64,000 nucleotides of DNA from Sphingopyxis sp. DBS4 (GCF_024628865.1 NZ_CP102384.1:2863001-2927000), one strand, 5' to 3'. Positions 43,856-53,825 are shown, counted from the stretch's first letter. A program made the numbers and translations. The notes: a model not told the origin generated them from the letters alone.

Positions 43856-45697
43856 TCAAACGACAGTCTCCATCGCCGCCAGCATCGCGGACCCGCCCTT
43901 CTCCGCCTCGTCGGCGTGAATGCGAAACAGCGCGAACAGTTCGCGGCCGACGCCAAGCGCGGGCGGCGGCGGCGCGGCGGGCGTGCGCGACGCCCATTCG
44001 GCTTCGTCGACCAGCGCCGTCACTTCGCCCTTCACCGCACAGACACGCACCATGTCGCCGTCGCGAAGATAAGCGAGCGGGCCGCTGATGCCGTCAGTAC
44101 CGGGCAAGGCCTCGGGCGACAAATGGATCACCGCGGGCACCTTGCCGCTCGCGCCCGACATGCGGCCGTCGGTGAGCAGCGCGACGCGAAACCCCTTGTC
44201 CTGCAACACGCCGAGCGCGGGGGTGAGCTTGTGGAGTTCGGGCATGCCGTTGGCGCGCGGGCCCTGGAAGCGGACGACGACGACGGTGTCGCGGTCGAGC
44301 TCGCCCGCCTTGAACGCCGTGAGCACCTGATTCTGGTCGTCGAAGATCCGGCACGGCGCTTCGATCGTCCAGCGATCCTCGGCGACCGCGCTCGTCTTGA
44401 TGATCGCACGGCCGAGATTGCCCGCGAGCAGGCGCATCCCCCCATCGGGCGAGAAGGGCGCGGCCACCGGGCGCAGCATCGTCTCGTCGCGGCTCTCGAC
44501 CGGTGCGGCCTGCCAGTGAAGTTCGCTATCCGTCAGCACGGGCTCCGACGCATAGTCGGCCATCGTGCCGCCGACGGTCAGGATGTCGCCGTGGAGCAGG
44601 CCGGCGCCGAGCAATTCCCGGACGACGAAGCCGATTCCGCCCGCGGCGTGGAAATGGTTCACGTCGCCCGCGCCGTTCGGATAGACGCGCGCGAGCAGCG
44701 GCACCGCGTGGCTGAGCTCGTCGAAATCCTGCCAGTCGATGACGATCCCAGCGGCGCGCGCGATCGCGGGCAGGTGGATCGCATGATTGGTCGAGCCGCC
44801 GGTCGCGAGCAGGCCGATCATCGCGTTGACAATCGCTTTCTCATTGATGCAGCGCGCGAGCGGGCGATAGTCGTCGCCGTCCCAGCCGATCCGGGTCAGC
44901 CGGTGCGTCGCGGCGCGGGTCAGCTCCTGCCGCAATTTCGTGCCGGGGTTGACGAAGGCGGCGGCGGGGATGTGCAGCCCCATCAGCTCCATCATCATCT
45001 GATTGCTGTTCGCGGTGCCGTAGAAGGTGCAGGTGCCCGCGCCGTGATAGCTCGCCGCCTCGGCCTCCAGCAGCTCGTCGCGGCCGACCTTGCCCTCGGC
45101 ATAGAGCTGGCGGACGCGCTGCTTTTCCTTGTTGGCGAGCCCCGAAGGCATCGGCCCCGCGGGGACGAGGATCGCGGGGAGATGACCGAAGCGCAGCGCG
45201 CCGATGAGGAGGCCGGGGACGATCTTGTCGCAAATGCCGAGCAGCAACGCACCCTCGAACATCGCGTGACTCAGGGCGATCGCGGTGCCCTGCGCGATGG
45301 TGTCGCGGCTGAACAGCGACAGGTCCATCCCCGCCTGCCCCTGCGTCACCCCGTCGCACATCGCCGGGACGCCGCCCGCGACCTGCGCGGTCGCGCCGGC
45401 CTCGCGCGCGAAGAGTTTGATCTGCTCGGGATAGCGGCCATAGGGTTGATGCGCCGAGAGCATGTCGTTGTAGGCGGTGACGATGCCGATGTTCATTTCG
45501 GCGCCCGAGCGGATCGCGGGCTTGTCCTCTCCCGACGCCGCGAAACCGTGCGCGAGGTTGCCGCACGAAAGGGTGCCGCGGTTGGTGCCCGCGTCGCGCT
45601 GACACTGCATCAGGTCGAGATAGGCGGCGCGGCGCGGGGCGCTGCGGGCGATGATGCGGTCGGTGACCGCGGCGATGGCGGGGTGGAGGTCAGTCAT
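43856..45697 (-). CDS. edd: Phosphogluconate dehydratase
   Basis: 613 residues from ATG 45697 (an adjacent ATG at 45700 is equal). Converts 6-phosphogluconate to KDPG. It contains the iron-sulfur-dehydratase motifs [21 protein letters not shown] (Cys), [15 protein letters not shown], and [13 protein letters not shown]. Second step of the Entner-Doudoroff route. A repeat element of family E separates it from zwf. Confidence 0.96.
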   Translation of the reverse strand: MTDLHPAIAAVTDRIIARSAPRRAAYLDLMQCQRDAGTNRGTLSCGNLAHGFAASGEDKPAIRSGAEMNIGIVTAYNDMLSAHQPYGRYPEQIKLFAREAGATAQVAGGVPAMCDGVTQGQAGMDLSLFSRDTIAQGTAIALSHAMFEGALLLGICDKIVPGLLIGALRFGHLPAILVPAGPMPSGLANKEKQRVRQLYAEGKVGRDELLEAEAASYHGAGTCTFYGTANSNQMMMELMGLHIPAAAFVNPGTKLRQELTRAATHRLTRIGWDGDDYRPLARCINEKAIVNAMIGLLATGGSTNHAIHLPAIARAAGIVIDWQDFDELSHAVPLLARVYPNGAGDVNHFHAAGGIGFVVRELLGAGLLHGDILTVGGTMADYASEPVLTDSELHWQAAPVESRDETMLRPVAAPFSPDGGMRLLAGNLGRAIIKTSAVAEDRWTIEAPCRIFDDQNQVLTAFKAGELDRDTVVVVRFQGPRANGMPELHKLTPALGVLQDKGFRVALLTDGRMSGASGKVPAVIHLSPEALPGTDGISGPLAYLRDGDMVRVCAVKGEVTALVDEAEWASRTPAAPPPPALGVGRELFALFRIHADEAEKGGSAMLAAMETVV

Positions 45698-45711
45698 CAT
45701 ATATTCCCAAA

Positions 45712-45891
45712 CCCTCTCCCCTTGCGGGAGAGGGATGCGCAGACTTGCGAGCTTGCTCGCTAGTCGGAGCTGGGTGAGGGGTTGCGGTCGCACCGCGACC
45801 GCGCGAGCCGGAAGCTCGCATACCCCTCATCCAACTGCGCCTAGGCGCCACGCGCCAAGGCTTCGTATCCTTCTCCCGCAAGGGGAGAAGG
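45712..45891. repeat. Repeat block of family E plus flanking inverted pieces between zwf and edd
   Basis: A CCCTCTCCCCTTGCGGGAGAGGG hairpin at the left and CCTTCTCCCGCAAGGGGAGAAGG at the right enclose inverted pieces such as GAGCTTGCTC and GGTCGCACCGCGACC. Confidence 0.7.
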
Positions 45892-45903
45892 GAGGAAACA
45901 ATC

Positions 45904-47367
45904 TCAATCATGCCAGCTCGCTCCATCGCGTTCGATCAGCGCGATCGCGCTCGACGGGCCCCAGCTTCCGGCGGTGTAATTCTGCGGCGCCATGTCGACC
46001 TCGGCCCAGGCGCCGAGGATCGAGTCGATCCATTGCCATTGTGCCTCGACCTCGTCGCGGCGCACGAACAGCGTCTGTTCGCCCTCGATGAAGTCGAGCA
46101 GCAGTCGTTCATAGGCGATCCGCCGCCGCTCGCCTTCGAAGCTGTGCGAGAGCGAGACGTCGAGCGTCACTTCCTTCAGCTTGACGCCGTCGCGATCGAG
46201 CCCCGGCTGCTTCGCCATCACCTTGACCCGGATATTCTCCTCAGGCTGCAGATTGATGATCATCATGTTAGCGTCGAGCTTTCCCGCGCCGCCGCGCGCG
46301 AAGATATTGTGCGGCACCGGCTTGAACTGGATCAACACTTCCGACTTGCGCTGAGGCATCCGCTTGCCGGTGCGCAGATAGAAGGGCACGCCCTTCCAGC
46401 GCCAATTGTCGATAAACGCCTTCAGCGCGACGAAGGTTTCGGTGTTCGACGGATGGCCAAGCTCGTCGGCATAGCCGGCGACCGCAGTGCCGTTCACCGC
46501 ACCGCTCGTATACTGACCCTTGACGCTGTGCGCTTTCACATCAGCCGCGCTCATCTTGCGGAGGCTGCGGAGCAGCTTGACCTTCTCGTCGCGCACCGCG
46601 GTCGAAGACACGCTCGCGGGCGGCTCCATCGCGATGATCGCGAGCAATTGGAGCATATGGTTCTGCACCATGTCCTTGAGCGCGCCGACGCCGTCATAAT
46701 AGGAGACGCGGCCTTCGAGCCCCACCGTCTCGGCGACGGTGATCTGGACATGGTCGATCGCCTGCGCGTTCCACAAGGGCTCGAACAGCATGTTGGCGAA
46801 GCGCAGCGCGAGAAGGTTCTGGACCGTTTCCTTGCCGAGATAATGGTCGATGCGGAAGATATGATCCTCGGCGAAGGCATCGCCGACCTGTTCGTTGACC
46901 GCGCGCGACGAGGCGAGGTCGTGACCGATCGGCTTTTCCATCGCGATGCGGCATTCGGCGCAGGCGATCCCCGCGCTTTTGAGCCCCTGCGCGATCGGCC
47001 CGAACATCGACGGCGGAGTCGAGAGATAGGCGCCGATCGGCCGGCCGAGCCGGTCGCCGAGCAGCGCGGCGAGATCGTCGTAGCCGGTGCCCGCACCGGC
47101 ATCGACCGGGCAATAATCGATGCGTTCGAGGAAGCCCGCGATCTCGGCGTCGTTGAGCCGGTCGCCGGACAGATGATCGGTCAGCGCCTCGCGCACCATC
47201 GCGTGGCAGGCGTGGCGATCCATCTTCGAGCGCCCCGAGGCGACGATTGTCAGCCCGTCGGCGAGCAACCCGTCGACATGAAGATTGTAGAGCGAGGGAA
47301 AGAGCATGCGCTGCGCGAGGTCGCCCGTCGCGCCGAACAGGATCAGGGTTTCGACTTTCACGCTCAC
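45904..47367 (-). CDS. zwf: Glucose-6-phosphate 1-dehydrogenase
   Basis: 487 residues from GTG 47367, with AGGGAA upstream. NADP+ loop FGATGDLAQRMLFPSLYNL; substrate motif RIDHYLGKETVQNLLALRF with the catalytic His region. Feeds the Entner-Doudoroff pathway and makes NADPH. A long in-frame extension upstream is not supported. No pgl or glk is adjacent, unlike many ED operons. Confidence 0.96.
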   Translation of the reverse strand: MSVKVETLILFGATGDLAQRMLFPSLYNLHVDGLLADGLTIVASGRSKMDRHACHAMVREALTDHLSGDRLNDAEIAGFLERIDYCPVDAGAGTGYDDLAALLGDRLGRPIGAYLSTPPSMFGPIAQGLKSAGIACAECRIAMEKPIGHDLASSRAVNEQVGDAFAEDHIFRIDHYLGKETVQNLLALRFANMLFEPLWNAQAIDHVQITVAETVGLEGRVSYYDGVGALKDMVQNHMLQLLAIIAMEPPASVSSTAVRDEKVKLLRSLRKMSAADVKAHSVKGQYTSGAVNGTAVAGYADELGHPSNTETFVALKAFIDNWRWKGVPFYLRTGKRMPQRKSEVLIQFKPVPHNIFARGGAGKLDANMMIINLQPEENIRVKVMAKQPGLDRDGVKLKEVTLDVSLSHSFEGERRRIAYERLLLDFIEGEQTLFVRRDEVEAQWQWIDSILGAWAEVDMAPQNYTAGSWGPSSAIALIERDGASWHD

Positions 47368-47489
47368 TTGGGTTCCCTTCGTAGCTCCGGTGGATTGGAG
47401 AAGGCTGGCGATGAATGCAACGCGCATACGTAGGCCGCATACGATGTCCGCTCTTGGCAAAATCCCCGCATTTGCCATAGGGAGCGGCG

Positions 47490-49001
47490 ATGTCCGACAG
47501 CACACAGCCCTATGATGTCATCGTCGTCGGCGGCGGTGTCAATGGCGCCGGTATCGCGCGCGATGCCGCGGGGCGCGGCGCGCGGGTGCTGCTGATCGAG
47601 CAGGGCGACCTGGCACGCGGCACCTCGTCGGCGTCGACCAAGCTGATTCACGGCGGATTGCGCTACCTCGAACATTATGAATTCGGCTTGGTGCGCGAAG
47701 CGCTGAAGGAACGCGAAATATTGTGGGGGATCGCGCCGCATATCATCTGGCCGCTGCGTTTCGTCCTCCCCTATCGCGCGGGCCTCCGTCCGCGCTGGCT
47801 GCTGCGGCTCGGCCTGTTTCTCTACGATCATATTGGCGGGCGGAAGAAGCTGCCCGCGACGCGCTCGATCGACCTCAAGCGCCACGAAGCTGGGGCGCCG
47901 CTGCAACCGCAATATCGCAAGGCGTTCGAATATTCGGACGGCTGGGTCGACGACGCGCGGCTCGTGCTGCTCAACGCGCGCGACGCCGCCGACCGCGGCG
48001 CGCGGATCAGGACGCACACGCGGGCCGAACTGATGCGCGTCGAGGACGGGCTGTGGGTCGTCGAGGCATCGGACGACCGCGGCCGCAGCTATCGCTTCAC
48101 CGGACGCAGCCTCGTCAACGCGGCGGGTCCGGCGGTGCTCGACCTGCTCGCCCGCGCGTCCGCCCCGCCCGACTATCAGATGCGGCTCGTGCGCGGGTCG
48201 CATATCGTCGTGCGCCGGAAGTTCGAACATCCCTACGCCTATTTCTTCCAGCTTCCCGACGGGCGCATCTTCTTCGCCATTCCCTATGAGCGCGATTTCA
48301 CGCTGATCGGCACCACCGACCAGGATCATGACGGCCCGCTGGGCGACGTCCGCGCGAGCACCGAGGAAATCGCCTATCTTTGCGAAGGGGCGAGCGAATA
48401 TTTTCGCGAGCCGGTGACCCCGGCCGACGTCGTCTGGACCTATTCGGGCGTCCGGCCGCTGGTCGAGGATGGATCGGGGCGTCCCGAGGCGGCAACGCGC
48501 GGCTACCGGATCGACGTCGATCTGGAGGAAGGCGCGCCGCTGCTGACCATCTATGGCGGCAAGATCACCAGCTATCGCCATGTCGCCGAACATGCGGTCG
48601 ACGAGCTGTCGGACCATCTGGAGGCAGTGTCGGTCAAGCGCTGGACCGCGACGGCGCCGCTGCCCGGCGGCGATTTTCCGACGAACGGCGCGGCGGCGCT
48701 CAAGGCCGAATATAAACTCGCTTACCCCTTCCTGCCTGCCGCGACGGTCGACCGCATCGTCAAGGCCTATGGCACCGACGCGCGCCGCTGGCTCGGCGAT
48801 GCCGACGGCTGGGACGCGCTCGGCGGCGAGATCGCGCATGGGCTGAGCGTCGCCGAGATCGAATGGATGATGACCCGCGAATGGGCGCGCGATGTCGAGG
48901 ACATATTGTGGCGGCGCAGCAAGCTGGGACTGCTGTTCACGGAGGCGGAGGCAGCGAGGCTGGCGGCATGGCTGGAGGCGAAGCGCTCCGTTCCCTCGTA
49001 G
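47490..49001 (+). CDS. glpD: Aerobic glycerol-3-phosphate dehydrogenase
   Basis: 503 residues, FAD enzyme that oxidises glycerol-3-phosphate to dihydroxyacetone phosphate at the membrane, feeding the quinone pool. FAD-binding loop VVGGGVNGAGIARDAAGRGARVLLIEQGD, then TSSASTKLIHGGLRYLEHYEFGLVREAL, GSHIVV, and IYGGKITSYR. Start has GGGAG upstream. It is divergent from zwf with about 120 bp between. Confidence 0.96.
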   Translation: MSDSTQPYDVIVVGGGVNGAGIARDAAGRGARVLLIEQGDLARGTSSASTKLIHGGLRYLEHYEFGLVREALKEREILWGIAPHIIWPLRFVLPYRAGLRPRWLLRLGLFLYDHIGGRKKLPATRSIDLKRHEAGAPLQPQYRKAFEYSDGWVDDARLVLLNARDAADRGARIRTHTRAELMRVEDGLWVVEASDDRGRSYRFTGRSLVNAAGPAVLDLLARASAPPDYQMRLVRGSHIVVRRKFEHPYAYFFQLPDGRIFFAIPYERDFTLIGTTDQDHDGPLGDVRASTEEIAYLCEGASEYFREPVTPADVVWTYSGVRPLVEDGSGRPEAATRGYRIDVDLEEGAPLLTIYGGKITSYRHVAEHAVDELSDHLEAVSVKRWTATAPLPGGDFPTNGAAALKAEYKLAYPFLPAATVDRIVKAYGTDARRWLGDADGWDALGGEIAHGLSVAEIEWMMTREWARDVEDILWRRSKLGLLFTEAEAARLAAWLEAKRSVPS

Positions 49002-49006
49002 TCGGC

Positions 49007-49750
49007 CTAAGCCGCCATCAACGCCTGTGCATCGGCCCCGGCGGGAAAATGCGGACGGCCAGTCGTGTCATGCACCGCCGCCCACACCGCCTCGGCCACG
49101 TCCGCTTCGGTCGTGAACAGCGCCGGCTCGGCCATGGCGGCGAGGATCGGCGCGGCATAGCTGGCATAGGGCTCGGGCAGCACATCCTTGAGCCTGATGT
49201 CGGTGTTCTGCGAAAAGGCGGTCGTCGGGCCATAGCCGGGTTCGACCAGCTTCACCGCAATGCCGAGCGGCGCGAGTTCGTGCGCAAGACTGCCGGTGAA
49301 CCCCTGGATTGCGGTCTTGCTGCCCGTATAGGCGGCAGCGAGCGGGAACGAGGCGAGCGTTGCCGACGAGGTGACGTTGACGATCGTCGCCGCCCCCCGC
49401 GCACGCATCTGCGGGATCACCGCCTGCGTCATCGCAATCGTGCCGAGCGTGTTGGTCGCGTAGACGTCGCGAATCTTTTGCATCGGCGAATGCTCAAGGG
49501 CGCCGAACAGGCCGATGCCCGCATTGTTGACGAGCACGTCGATCGGGCCGGCCAGTTCGAGCGCCAGCGCAATGCTGTCGGGATCGGTCACGTCGAGGGC
49601 GAGGACACGCATCCGATCCGAAGCCTCGAACAGATCGGTGCGCGGCGTGCGCATCGTCGCGATGACATTCCAGCCACGGGAATGGAAATGGCGGGCGGTT
49701 TCAAGCCCATAGCCCGACGAGCAGCCGGTAATCAGGATGGTCTTCATCAT
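49007..49750 (-). CDS. Short-chain dehydrogenase/reductase
   Basis: 247 residues from ATG 49750. Classical SDR: NAD(P) loop ITGCSSGYG, NNAG, catalytic Ser/Tyr/Lys in TSSATLASFPLAAAYTGSKTA. The substrate is unknown. Divergent from an AraC-type regulator with a palindromic operator between them, so the SDR is probably its target. Confidence 0.92.
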   Translation of the reverse strand: MMKTILITGCSSGYGLETARHFHSRGWNVIATMRTPRTDLFEASDRMRVLALDVTDPDSIALALELAGPIDVLVNNAGIGLFGALEHSPMQKIRDVYATNTLGTIAMTQAVIPQMRARGAATIVNVTSSATLASFPLAAAYTGSKTAIQGFTGSLAHELAPLGIAVKLVEPGYGPTTAFSQNTDIRLKDVLPEPYASYAAPILAAMAEPALFTTEADVAEAVWAAVHDTTGRPHFPAGADAQALMAA

Positions 49751-49794
49751 GCGTCCTTTCGCGTTGCGATGAAAACCGTCTAGCCAGACCATGC

Positions 49795-49840
49795 AGGACT
49801 ATCTATAATCTATAATCCATATTTTATTATAGATAGTCCT
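49795..49840. promoter_or_regulatory. AT-rich palindrome, probable operator between SDR and AraC genes
   Basis: Perfect 15-bp inverted arms (AGGACTATCTATAAT at 49795-49809 and ATTATAGATAGTCCT at 49826-49840) surround 16 AT-rich bases. It covers the gap between the two divergent starts (49750 and 49844), so it probably controls both. The AraC-type protein next door is the natural ligand, an inference. Confidence 0.7.
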
Positions 49841-49843
49841 GAT

Positions 49844-50761
49844 ATGCTCGACCCCCTCTCCGATCTCATCGCCCTGCTCCGCCCGAGTACCGTCTTTTCC
49901 AAGGGGATCAGCGGCGCCGGCCGCTGGGCGGTGCGCTACGCGGCGTTCGGACATCCGAGTTTCTGCACCATCCTTGACGGTGCGTGCCGGCTGGACGTGG
50001 AGGGTCAGCCGCCGCTGACGCTCGAAACGGGTGATTTCCTGCTGCTGCCCGCGACGCCGGGCTTCACCATGTCGGGCTTCGAACCGGCCGAGCCGGTGGC
50101 GCTCGACCCGCATGCGACCATCGGCGTAACGGGCGAAGTGCGCCACGGCTTGCAGGACGGGCCGCCCGATGTGCGGATGCTGGGCGGCCACTTCCTGTTC
50201 GCCTCACCCGATGCCGGCCTGCTTGTGTCACAGCTTCCGGCGCTCATCCATTTACGTGGCGCCGGGCAACTGGCGGCACTGGTCCGGATGATCCGCGCCG
50301 AAGCCGGCGAAGAGCGGCCGGGACGCGACCTTGTGCTCGCACGGCTGGTGGAGGTGCTGCTGGTCGAGGCGCTGCGCGCGGTGGCGGGCGACGAGGCACC
50401 GCCCGGGCTGCTCCGCGGTCTCGGCGATCCCCGGCTGGCGGGGGCGATCCGGCGTATCCATAACGAGCCCGCGCGACCCTGGACGGTCGCGATGCTCGCA
50501 AAGGAGGCCGCGCTGTCGCGTTCGGCCTTTTTCGACCGTTTCGCGCGGATCGTCGGGGTGCCGCCGATGGAATATGTGCAGGGGTGGCGGATGAGCCTCG
50601 CCAAGGACATGCTGCGCCGCCGCACGGGCAAGCTCGACGAAATCGCCGAACGCATCGGCTATGGGTCGGCGAGCGCGTTCAGCACGGCCTTCACGCGGCA
50701 GGTCGGGCTGCCGCCGAAACGCTATGCGCTGGCGACAGCCCCGAACGGATCGGGCGCCTGA
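49844..50761 (+). CDS. AraC family transcriptional regulator
   Basis: 305 residues. An N-terminal cupin-type sensor (about 10-170; CTILDGACRLDVEGQPPLTLETGDFLLLPATPG) and a C-terminal double HTH of AraC type (about 200-300; AMLAKEAALSRSAFFDRFARIVGVPPMEYVQGWRMSLAKDMLRR and EIAERIGYGSASAFSTAFTRQVGLPPKRY). It likely senses a small ligand and regulates the divergent SDR gene. Confidence 0.93.
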   Translation: MLDPLSDLIALLRPSTVFSKGISGAGRWAVRYAAFGHPSFCTILDGACRLDVEGQPPLTLETGDFLLLPATPGFTMSGFEPAEPVALDPHATIGVTGEVRHGLQDGPPDVRMLGGHFLFASPDAGLLVSQLPALIHLRGAGQLAALVRMIRAEAGEERPGRDLVLARLVEVLLVEALRAVAGDEAPPGLLRGLGDPRLAGAIRRIHNEPARPWTVAMLAKEAALSRSAFFDRFARIVGVPPMEYVQGWRMSLAKDMLRRRTGKLDEIAERIGYGSASAFSTAFTRQVGLPPKRYALATAPNGSGA

Positions 50762-52345
50762 TCAGGCCGCCTCGGCTTCCGCTTCCGCGGGCAGACGGAT
50801 CATATAGTCGAACGCCGACAGCGCCGCCTTCGATCCTTCGCCCATCGCGATGACGATCTGCTTGTACGGCACCGTCGTGCAGTCGCCCGCGGCGAAGATG
50901 CCCGCCTGGCTCGTCTCGCCGCGATGATCGACCTCGATCTCGCCGTGGCGCGACAGAGTCACGCTGTCCTTCAGCCATTCGGTGTTGGGGACAAGGCCGA
51001 TCTGGACGAAAATGCCCTCGAGCTCGATCTGGTGCGGCTCGTCCTTGCCCCGGTCCTTGTAGGCGAGCCCCGTCACCTTCGCGCCGTCGCCGAGCACTTC
51101 GGTGGTGAGCGCCGAGGTGATGATCTTGACGTTCGGCAGGCTCGCCAGTTTGCGCTGGAGCACCGCGTCGGCGCGAAGCTGGCTGTCATACTCGATCAGC
51201 GTCACATGCGCGACGATGCCGGCCAGGTCGATCGCCGCCTCGACGCCGCTGTTGCCGCCGCCGACCACCGCGACGCGCTTGCCCTTGTAGAGCGGGCCGT
51301 CGCAGTGCGGGCAGTAGGCCACGCCCTTGTTGCGATATTCGTCCTCGCCCGGCACGCCGAGCTGACGCCAGCGCGCGCCGGTCGACAGGATCACGGTGCG
51401 GGCCTTGAGCGACGCGCCGCTCGCTAGCCGAACCTCGTGCAGGCCGCCCTCGCGCTCTGCCGGGATCAGTTTTTCGGCGCGTTGAAGGTTCATGATGTCG
51501 ACGTCATAATTTTTGACATGCTGTTCGAGCTGCGCGACGAGCTTCGGCCCCTCCGTGTGCTGGACCGAGATGAAATTCTCGATCGCCATCGTGTCGAGCA
51601 CCTGCCCGCCGAAGCGTTCGGCGGCGATGCCGGTGCGGATGCCCTTGCGCGCCGCATAGATCGCGGCCGCGGCGCCCGCGGGGCCACCGCCGACGACGAG
51701 CACGTCGAACGCATCCTTGGCGGCGATCTTCTCCGCCGCCTTCGCCTCGGCGCCGCTGTCGAGCTTCGCGAGGATTTGTTCGAGTTCCATGCGGCCCTGG
51801 CCGAAATTCTCGCCATTCAGGAAGATCGTCGGCACCGCCATGATCTTGCGGTCCTCGACCTCGGCCTGAAACAGCCCGCCGTCGATCGCGGTGTGGGTGA
51901 TGCGCGGGTTGACGACGCTCATCAGGTTGAGCGCCTGCACGATGTCGGGACAATTCTGGCACGACAGCGAGAAATAGGTTTCGAAATGATAGTCGCCGTC
52001 CAGCGTCGCGACCTGCTCCAGCACCTCGGGCGCGACCTTTGGCGGGTGGCCGCCGACCTGGAGCAGCGCGAGGACGAGCGAGGTGAATTCATGGCCGAGC
52101 GGGATGCCGGCGAAACGGACGGCGATCTCGGGATGGCCGGCGCGGCGGATCAGGAAGCTCGGGCGGCGTGCATCATCATCGGTCTGCGACACGCTGACCT
52201 TGTCCGACAGCGTCGCGATCTGGTCGAGGAGGTCCGCCAGCTCGACCGACTTCGGACTGTCGTCGAGCGACGGCAGCAGTTCGATCGGTTCGCGAAGATT
52301 CGTGAGCAGACCTTGAAGCTGCTGCTTCAGATTGGCGTCGAGCAT
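50762..52345 (-). CDS. ahpF: Alkyl hydroperoxide reductase subunit F
   Basis: 527 residues, flavoprotein that recycles AhpC with NADH. N-terminal two-thioredoxin-fold domain with SCQNCPD, FAD domain [17 protein letters not shown], the CPHC redox centre ([27 protein letters not shown]) and ATG 52345 with an AGGAG upstream. Same strand and following ahpC after a family A repeat, a normal ahpCF order. Confidence 0.97.
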   Translation of the reverse strand: MLDANLKQQLQGLLTNLREPIELLPSLDDSPKSVELADLLDQIATLSDKVSVSQTDDDARRPSFLIRRAGHPEIAVRFAGIPLGHEFTSLVLALLQVGGHPPKVAPEVLEQVATLDGDYHFETYFSLSCQNCPDIVQALNLMSVVNPRITHTAIDGGLFQAEVEDRKIMAVPTIFLNGENFGQGRMELEQILAKLDSGAEAKAAEKIAAKDAFDVLVVGGGPAGAAAAIYAARKGIRTGIAAERFGGQVLDTMAIENFISVQHTEGPKLVAQLEQHVKNYDVDIMNLQRAEKLIPAEREGGLHEVRLASGASLKARTVILSTGARWRQLGVPGEDEYRNKGVAYCPHCDGPLYKGKRVAVVGGGNSGVEAAIDLAGIVAHVTLIEYDSQLRADAVLQRKLASLPNVKIITSALTTEVLGDGAKVTGLAYKDRGKDEPHQIELEGIFVQIGLVPNTEWLKDSVTLSRHGEIEVDHRGETSQAGIFAAGDCTTVPYKQIVIAMGEGSKAALSAFDYMIRLPAEAEAEAA

Positions 52346-52378
52346 GGGGGAGAGCTCCTGTTGAATGGCATAAAAGGA

Positions 52379-52471
52379 CCGTGTGTCCCCGCGAAGGCGG
52401 GGACCCAGAGCGTCCTGAACCGAGCTTTGCTGCGGACCGCTCTGGGCTCCCGCCTTTGCGGGAGCACACGG
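52379..52471. repeat. Short inverted repeat (family A) between ahpC and ahpF
   Basis: Arms CCGTGTGTCCCCGCGAAGGC and a mirror ending GCACACGG surround about 45 bases. In the ahpCF mRNA it would form a hairpin and could lower ahpF relative to ahpC. Confidence 0.85.
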
Positions 52472-52491
52472 TTTTTCACTCGGCGATTAGG

Positions 52492-53055
52492 TTAGATCTT
52501 GCCGACGAGGTCGAGCGAGGGAGCAAGCGTTTCGGCGCCCTCTTCCCACTTCGCGGGGCAGACTTCACCGGGGTGGCTGACCCAGTACTGCAGCGCCTTG
52601 ATCTTGCGCAGCAGTTCGGCGGCATTGCGGCCCACGCCCTCGGGGGTGATTTCGAGGAGCTGGATTTCGCCCTCGGGGTCGAGGACGAAGGTGCCGCGGT
52701 CGGCAAGGCCGACGCCCTGGCGAAGAACCTCGAAATTGTTCGAGATGCTGTGGTTCTGGTCGCCGACCATGTAATAGTTGATCTTGCCGATCGCCGGCGA
52801 GGTGTCGTGCCAGGCCTTGTGGCAGAAATGCGTGTCGGTCGACACGGCATAGACTTCGACGCCCATCTTCTGCAGCTGCGGATAGATGTCGGCGAGATCT
52901 TCGAGCTCGGTCGGGCAGACGAAGGTGAAGTCGGCGGGATAGAAGAAGAAGACCGCCCACTTGCCCTTGACGTCGGCATCGCTGATGTCGACGAACTTGC
53001 CATCCTTGTAGGCGGTGGCGTTGAAAGGCTTGAGGGTCGTGTTCAGAACGGACAT
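52492..53055 (-). CDS. ahpC: Alkyl hydroperoxide reductase subunit C (peroxiredoxin)
   Basis: 187 residues. Reduces H2O2 and organic peroxides. Peroxidatic Cys in FTFVCPTE, resolving Cys in EVCPAKWEEG, the SHLGQ-type 2-Cys Prx pattern in between. Start ATG 53055 with AAGGAG. First gene of ahpCF. A palindrome about 80 bp upstream resembles an OxyR site. Confidence 0.97.
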   Translation of the reverse strand: MSVLNTTLKPFNATAYKDGKFVDISDADVKGKWAVFFFYPADFTFVCPTELEDLADIYPQLQKMGVEVYAVSTDTHFCHKAWHDTSPAIGKINYYMVGDQNHSISNNFEVLRQGVGLADRGTFVLDPEGEIQLLEITPEGVGRNAAELLRKIKALQYWVSHPGEVCPAKWEEGAETLAPSLDLVGKI

Positions 53056-53133
53056 TCGGGAGAGCTCCTTGGTTGGTGGAGCCCTCCCCTAGCCATGTTT
53101 GTTGCAATGCGGAAAGTGAAAATACCGGCCCCT

Positions 53134-53152
53134 TTGATCGAAAATTTCGATC
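53134..53152. promoter_or_regulatory. Perfect palindrome upstream of ahpC, candidate OxyR site
   Basis: TGATCGAAAATTTCGATCA is a perfect 19-bp palindrome centred near 53143, about 80 bp upstream of ahpC. It has the ATCG-N7-CGAT spacing of the OxyR ATAG-N7-CTAT pattern but with different half-site bases, so OxyR is only a candidate. Confidence 0.55.
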
Positions 53153-53243
53153 ATGCTTCATCCCCCGCGATCTGACCCGATTCGGGAAAAAGCGCCGAAT
53201 TGCGTTAGGTCTTTTGTGACGGGGTCGTGATAATTGCCCCCGA

Positions 53244-53411
53244 ATGGACCAGATTCGCGATTCCATCTATTATGAACAGCTCGCGCGTGTCGCGCGGCTG
53301 AAAGCGAATGCGTCGGACGACCCCTTTCTCGCACGCCGCCTGCGCGAGGCGGCGGTCCGGCACGAGCAGAAGGCACGCAAGCTGAAGCGCGCCGAGCAGG
53401 CGCCCGAATAG
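53244..53411 (+). CDS. Unknown small protein, 55 aa
   Basis: Frame MDQIRDSIYYEQLARVARLKANASDDPFLARRLREAAVRHEQKARKL...APE: a charged helical peptide with basic C-terminal half. No strong ribosome site is seen, but the amino acid pattern is coherent and typical of small helical proteins beside ahpC in sphingomonads (from memory). Divergent from ahpC. Confidence 0.5.
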   Translation: MDQIRDSIYYEQLARVARLKANASDDPFLARRLREAAVRHEQKARKLKRAEQAPE

Positions 53412-53535
53412 CGCCGGCGGCGGCGATGGCGGAAGCAATGGCGCGCGGGACCAGCGGAGATGAGCAATACCGTTTCGCCATCACTCTCTAGGTTGCGCCT
53501 AGCGTCCCATCGCCGCCCCTTTGGATGTCTCAAAT

Positions 53536-53671
53536 GGGGTGGGGAGCGGACGTGCCCTCTATTCGTCATTCCCGCGAAAGCGGGAACCCAGAGTGGGGTC
53601 AGCCGACACACGCTCTGGGTTCCCGCTTTCGCGGGAATGACGAAGATGGGGTAATGTCCGCTCCCCACCCC
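53536..53671. repeat. Nested repeat: family A element inside 16-bp inverted arms
   Basis: Perfect 16-bp arms (GGGGTGGGGAGCGGAC at 53536-53551 and GTCCGCTCCCCACCCC at 53656-53671) enclose a complete family A element at 53564-53642. As at 32.2 kb, one element lies in another. Confidence 0.75.
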
Positions 53672-53748
53672 AACGCTGCCTTGCGCAGATGCGGGCGAAG
53701 GATGCGTACCGCTGGCTGGAATATCGCACTGTAGAGAGCGATGGAAAA

Positions 53749-53825
53749 TGGCGCGCCCGGCAGGATTCGAACCTGCGACCACCCGCTTAGAAGGCGGGTG
53801 CTCTATCCAGCTGAGCTACGGGCGC
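53749..53825 (-). tRNA. tRNA-Arg, anticodon TCT
   Basis: Minus-strand tRNA, 77 bases including encoded CCA (53749-53751). Acceptor stem GCGCCCG / CGGGCGC, D-arm GCTC..GAGC, anticodon stem CCCGC / GCGGG with loop CTTCTAA (anticodon TCT at 34-36), TPsiC arm with TTCGAAT. Reads AGA/AGG codons, rare in this genome. Confidence 0.95.
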
